Below are positions 62,751-64,000 of a DNA stretch of 64,000 nucleotides, piece after piece. The position numbers and the translations under genes were made by a program. The notes under the pieces are model-generated. The model saw only the letters and a list, made by a program, of their open reading frames with translations. It had not been told where the DNA came from and searched no databases. Positions within the stretch are counted from its first letter, which is position 1. Each line of letters begins with the position of its first letter. Source of the DNA: Faucicola sp902506225 (lineage in GTDB: Bacteria > Pseudomonadota > Gammaproteobacteria > Pseudomonadales > Moraxellaceae); contig LR733345.1 of NCBI GenBank assembly GCA_902506225.1, positions 2,542,001 through 2,606,000 of the forward strand, in the 5' to 3' direction.

Positions 62751-64000
62751 ATGGACAACTTAATAACTAATTATTACCCAAATAATAATTTACCTGTGAC
62801 TGCCATCTTATACCAACAAGATAGTAACTTTAACGGCGTTGAAGCACATTTTGCTTTTTTTAATGTAAATGCTTACTTTGATAGCGAAAAATTACTAGAT
62901 TTTAAACTACAAGTTGGTGCTGAATTATTAGTTGGTATCGTAACTAATAAAGATGATATGAGTGACGACAGTGTAGAGGTCGCTGACAAAATTATGTGGT
63001 GTGAACCTGATGATGTTGATATTTTGGTGGCGACAATCAACCATGTCACCAGCAATGAGAATTTTATAAGTATTGATAAAAATGATTTTTTGATTTGTTT
63101 TGAAAATACTAATACCGCAAGGTTTATTTCTTATCGCACTACCAATGATAATTTCAATGATTTATCTAGGTATGCTAATAAATTTCAGGTTGTAGCAGAT
63201 TTATCACCAAAATATGAAGCACTTATTATGCATATTAGTGCAACTGACAACTTTGACTTTGATAACCAAGAAAAAATTAGTAAGGCGATGGAAACATTTA
63301 TTACAGAGCAAAGCAGTATTTTTTATGGTATTTCATTTACAGCTAAGGATAATCGCTGTGATATTGCGACATTCGCTTTTTGGTCTGATGATACTAGACC
63401 AAAGGTATTGCCGACACAATTGCAAAATCAATTATCGTTAGCTGAAGAGCCGTTGGCTATCAACTTACTGTCGCTACTAGCAAGTAAGCAATCTGCAATT
63501 GATAATAATGCCATTCATTTATTCATGGGCTATCAATACCCAAAACAAATAAATTATTTAGATCTTACAAAAGCCCCGCATCTATTAATGGCGGGCCGCT
63601 CAAAAGAGACGATTACTAAAATGTTGAACACCTTAATAGTGAGTATATTAAGGCAATATAGCCCTGAGCACGTTAGACTTATGCTCATTGATAGTGAAAA
63701 ACCCGTGTTTACGGATTATCAAAACTTACCCCATCTGATAGCCCCAATTAATGATAGGAAAAATGCCGCTCAAAATTTGGCTTGGTGTCAGTTAGAAATG
63801 GAACGTCGTTATCAATTAATGAGTCTAACTAAAACAAGAAACTTGGTGGACTTCAATCAAAAGATGGAAGAAACTAACGAACTTAGCAAATTAATAGCTC
63901 GTTACCGAGTGGTTGATAATCCCATTATTGATTTTGAGCAGATTTCAGCCCTATTTCAACCCTTACCAAGAATTGTGGTCATCGTCAGTGAGTTAAAAGA
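62751..64000 (+). CDS. FtsK-like pseudo-translocase, 3' end outside window
   Basis: Open from ATG 62751 to the window end (416 residues); AGGA lies nine bases before the ATG. Residues 1-265 are of unknown fold. Residues 265-416 align with the FtsK/SpoIIIE motor: APHLLMAG for PHLLVAG, VRLMLIDSEKPVF for VRFIMIDPK, QNLPHLIAP for EGIPHLL, NAAQNLAWCQLEMERRYQLM for the ANALRW-EMERRY block and RNLVDFNQK for RNLAGYNEK. The Walker A, GxTGSGKS in FtsK, reads AGRSKETITK (281-290). The Walker B, VVLVDEFAD, reads VVIVSELK (409-416). So neither ATP-binding motif survives while the fold-specific residues do, as in a non-catalytic ring subunit or sensor. The C-terminal part is not visible. Confidence 0.8.
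   Translation, partial: MDNLITNYYPNNNLPVTAILYQQDSNFNGVEAHFAFFNVNAYFDSEKLLDFKLQVGAELLVGIVTNKDDMSDDSVEVADKIMWCEPDDVDILVATINHVTSNENFISIDKNDFLICFENTNTARFISYRTTNDNFNDLSRYANKFQVVADLSPKYEALIMHISATDNFDFDNQEKISKAMETFITEQSSIFYGISFTAKDNRCDIATFAFWSDDTRPKVLPTQLQNQLSLAEEPLAINLLSLLASKQSAIDNNAIHLFMGYQYPKQINYLDLTKAPHLLMAGRSKETITKMLNTLIVSILRQYSPEHVRLMLIDSEKPVFTDYQNLPHLIAPINDRKNAAQNLAWCQLEMERRYQLMSLTKTRNLVDFNQKMEETNELSKLIARYRVVDNPIIDFEQISALFQPLPRIVVIVSELK

Overview
The window looks like a chromosomal segment from a Moraxellaceae bacterium, most likely a Moraxella of the M. osloensis type. This is an inference from gene content and gene order (yceD-rpmF-fabD-fabG-acpP without plsX/fabH, tandem fadD paralogues, recA-recX, feoA-feoB), not from a database search. 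One ambiguous base (n at 44912) and a scrambled ribosomal region show that this is an assembled scaffold with at least one unreliable join.

Bases 1-20154 are ordinary housekeeping sequence: a 5'-truncated acyl-CoA synthetase, recA-recX, a sulfate-binding lipoprotein, ffh, a CcsA/YpjD-like membrane protein, the fatty-acid cluster acpP-fabG-fabD, rpmF-yceD, epmC, a cytochrome c'-like lipoprotein, rph, two fadD-type ligases and parC. Bases 20154-23850 are a small accessory patch. A BrnT/BrnA toxin-antitoxin pair is fused onto the parC stop codon and followed by a second, diverged copy of the parC 3' end. Next comes a zinc-ribbon/HEPN-like gene broken by a complete IS (13-bp terminal repeats, 7-bp target duplication) and by an in-frame TAG. 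A decayed and an intact VanZ-like gene follow. Bases 23900-42580 return to core genes: dapC, a patatin phospholipase, a Fur-boxed feoA / feoB / small Cys-rich protein locus, two Nudix hydrolases, dacB, lipoproteins, a DnaQ-like exonuclease with a cNMP/CBS/DUF294 protein, rapA, a DUF72 protein, dgkA and a transglutaminase-like protein.

Bases 42680-44911 hold pieces of at least two minus-strand rRNA operons: 5S, two tRNA-Ala/tRNA-Ile pairs, two 16S 3' fragments and the 5' part of a 23S gene. They are joined in an order that cannot be a working operon. At the n the sequence switches to the 3' end of an IS3-type element.

Bases 45000-64000 are AT-rich and defence-like. A STAND NTPase missing its N-terminus is followed by an intact 1554-residue protein with a PD-(D/E)XK-like nuclease domain, a STAND NTPase core and a long helical tail, the architecture of antiviral Avs proteins. 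A UvrD-type helicase then runs the other way. Divergent from it is a compact operon: WYL regulator, a 424-residue protein of unknown function, a two-motif PLD/Tdp1-like phosphodiesterase and a RapA-like SNF2 helicase. After a terminator, a near-identical copy of the regulator's palindromic operator precedes a second unit: a 105-residue acidic protein and an FtsK-like protein whose Walker A and B motifs are both destroyed. The shared operator ties the two units into one regulon. This 55.2-64 kb locus, which runs off the window, is the best candidate for an undescribed defence system here.
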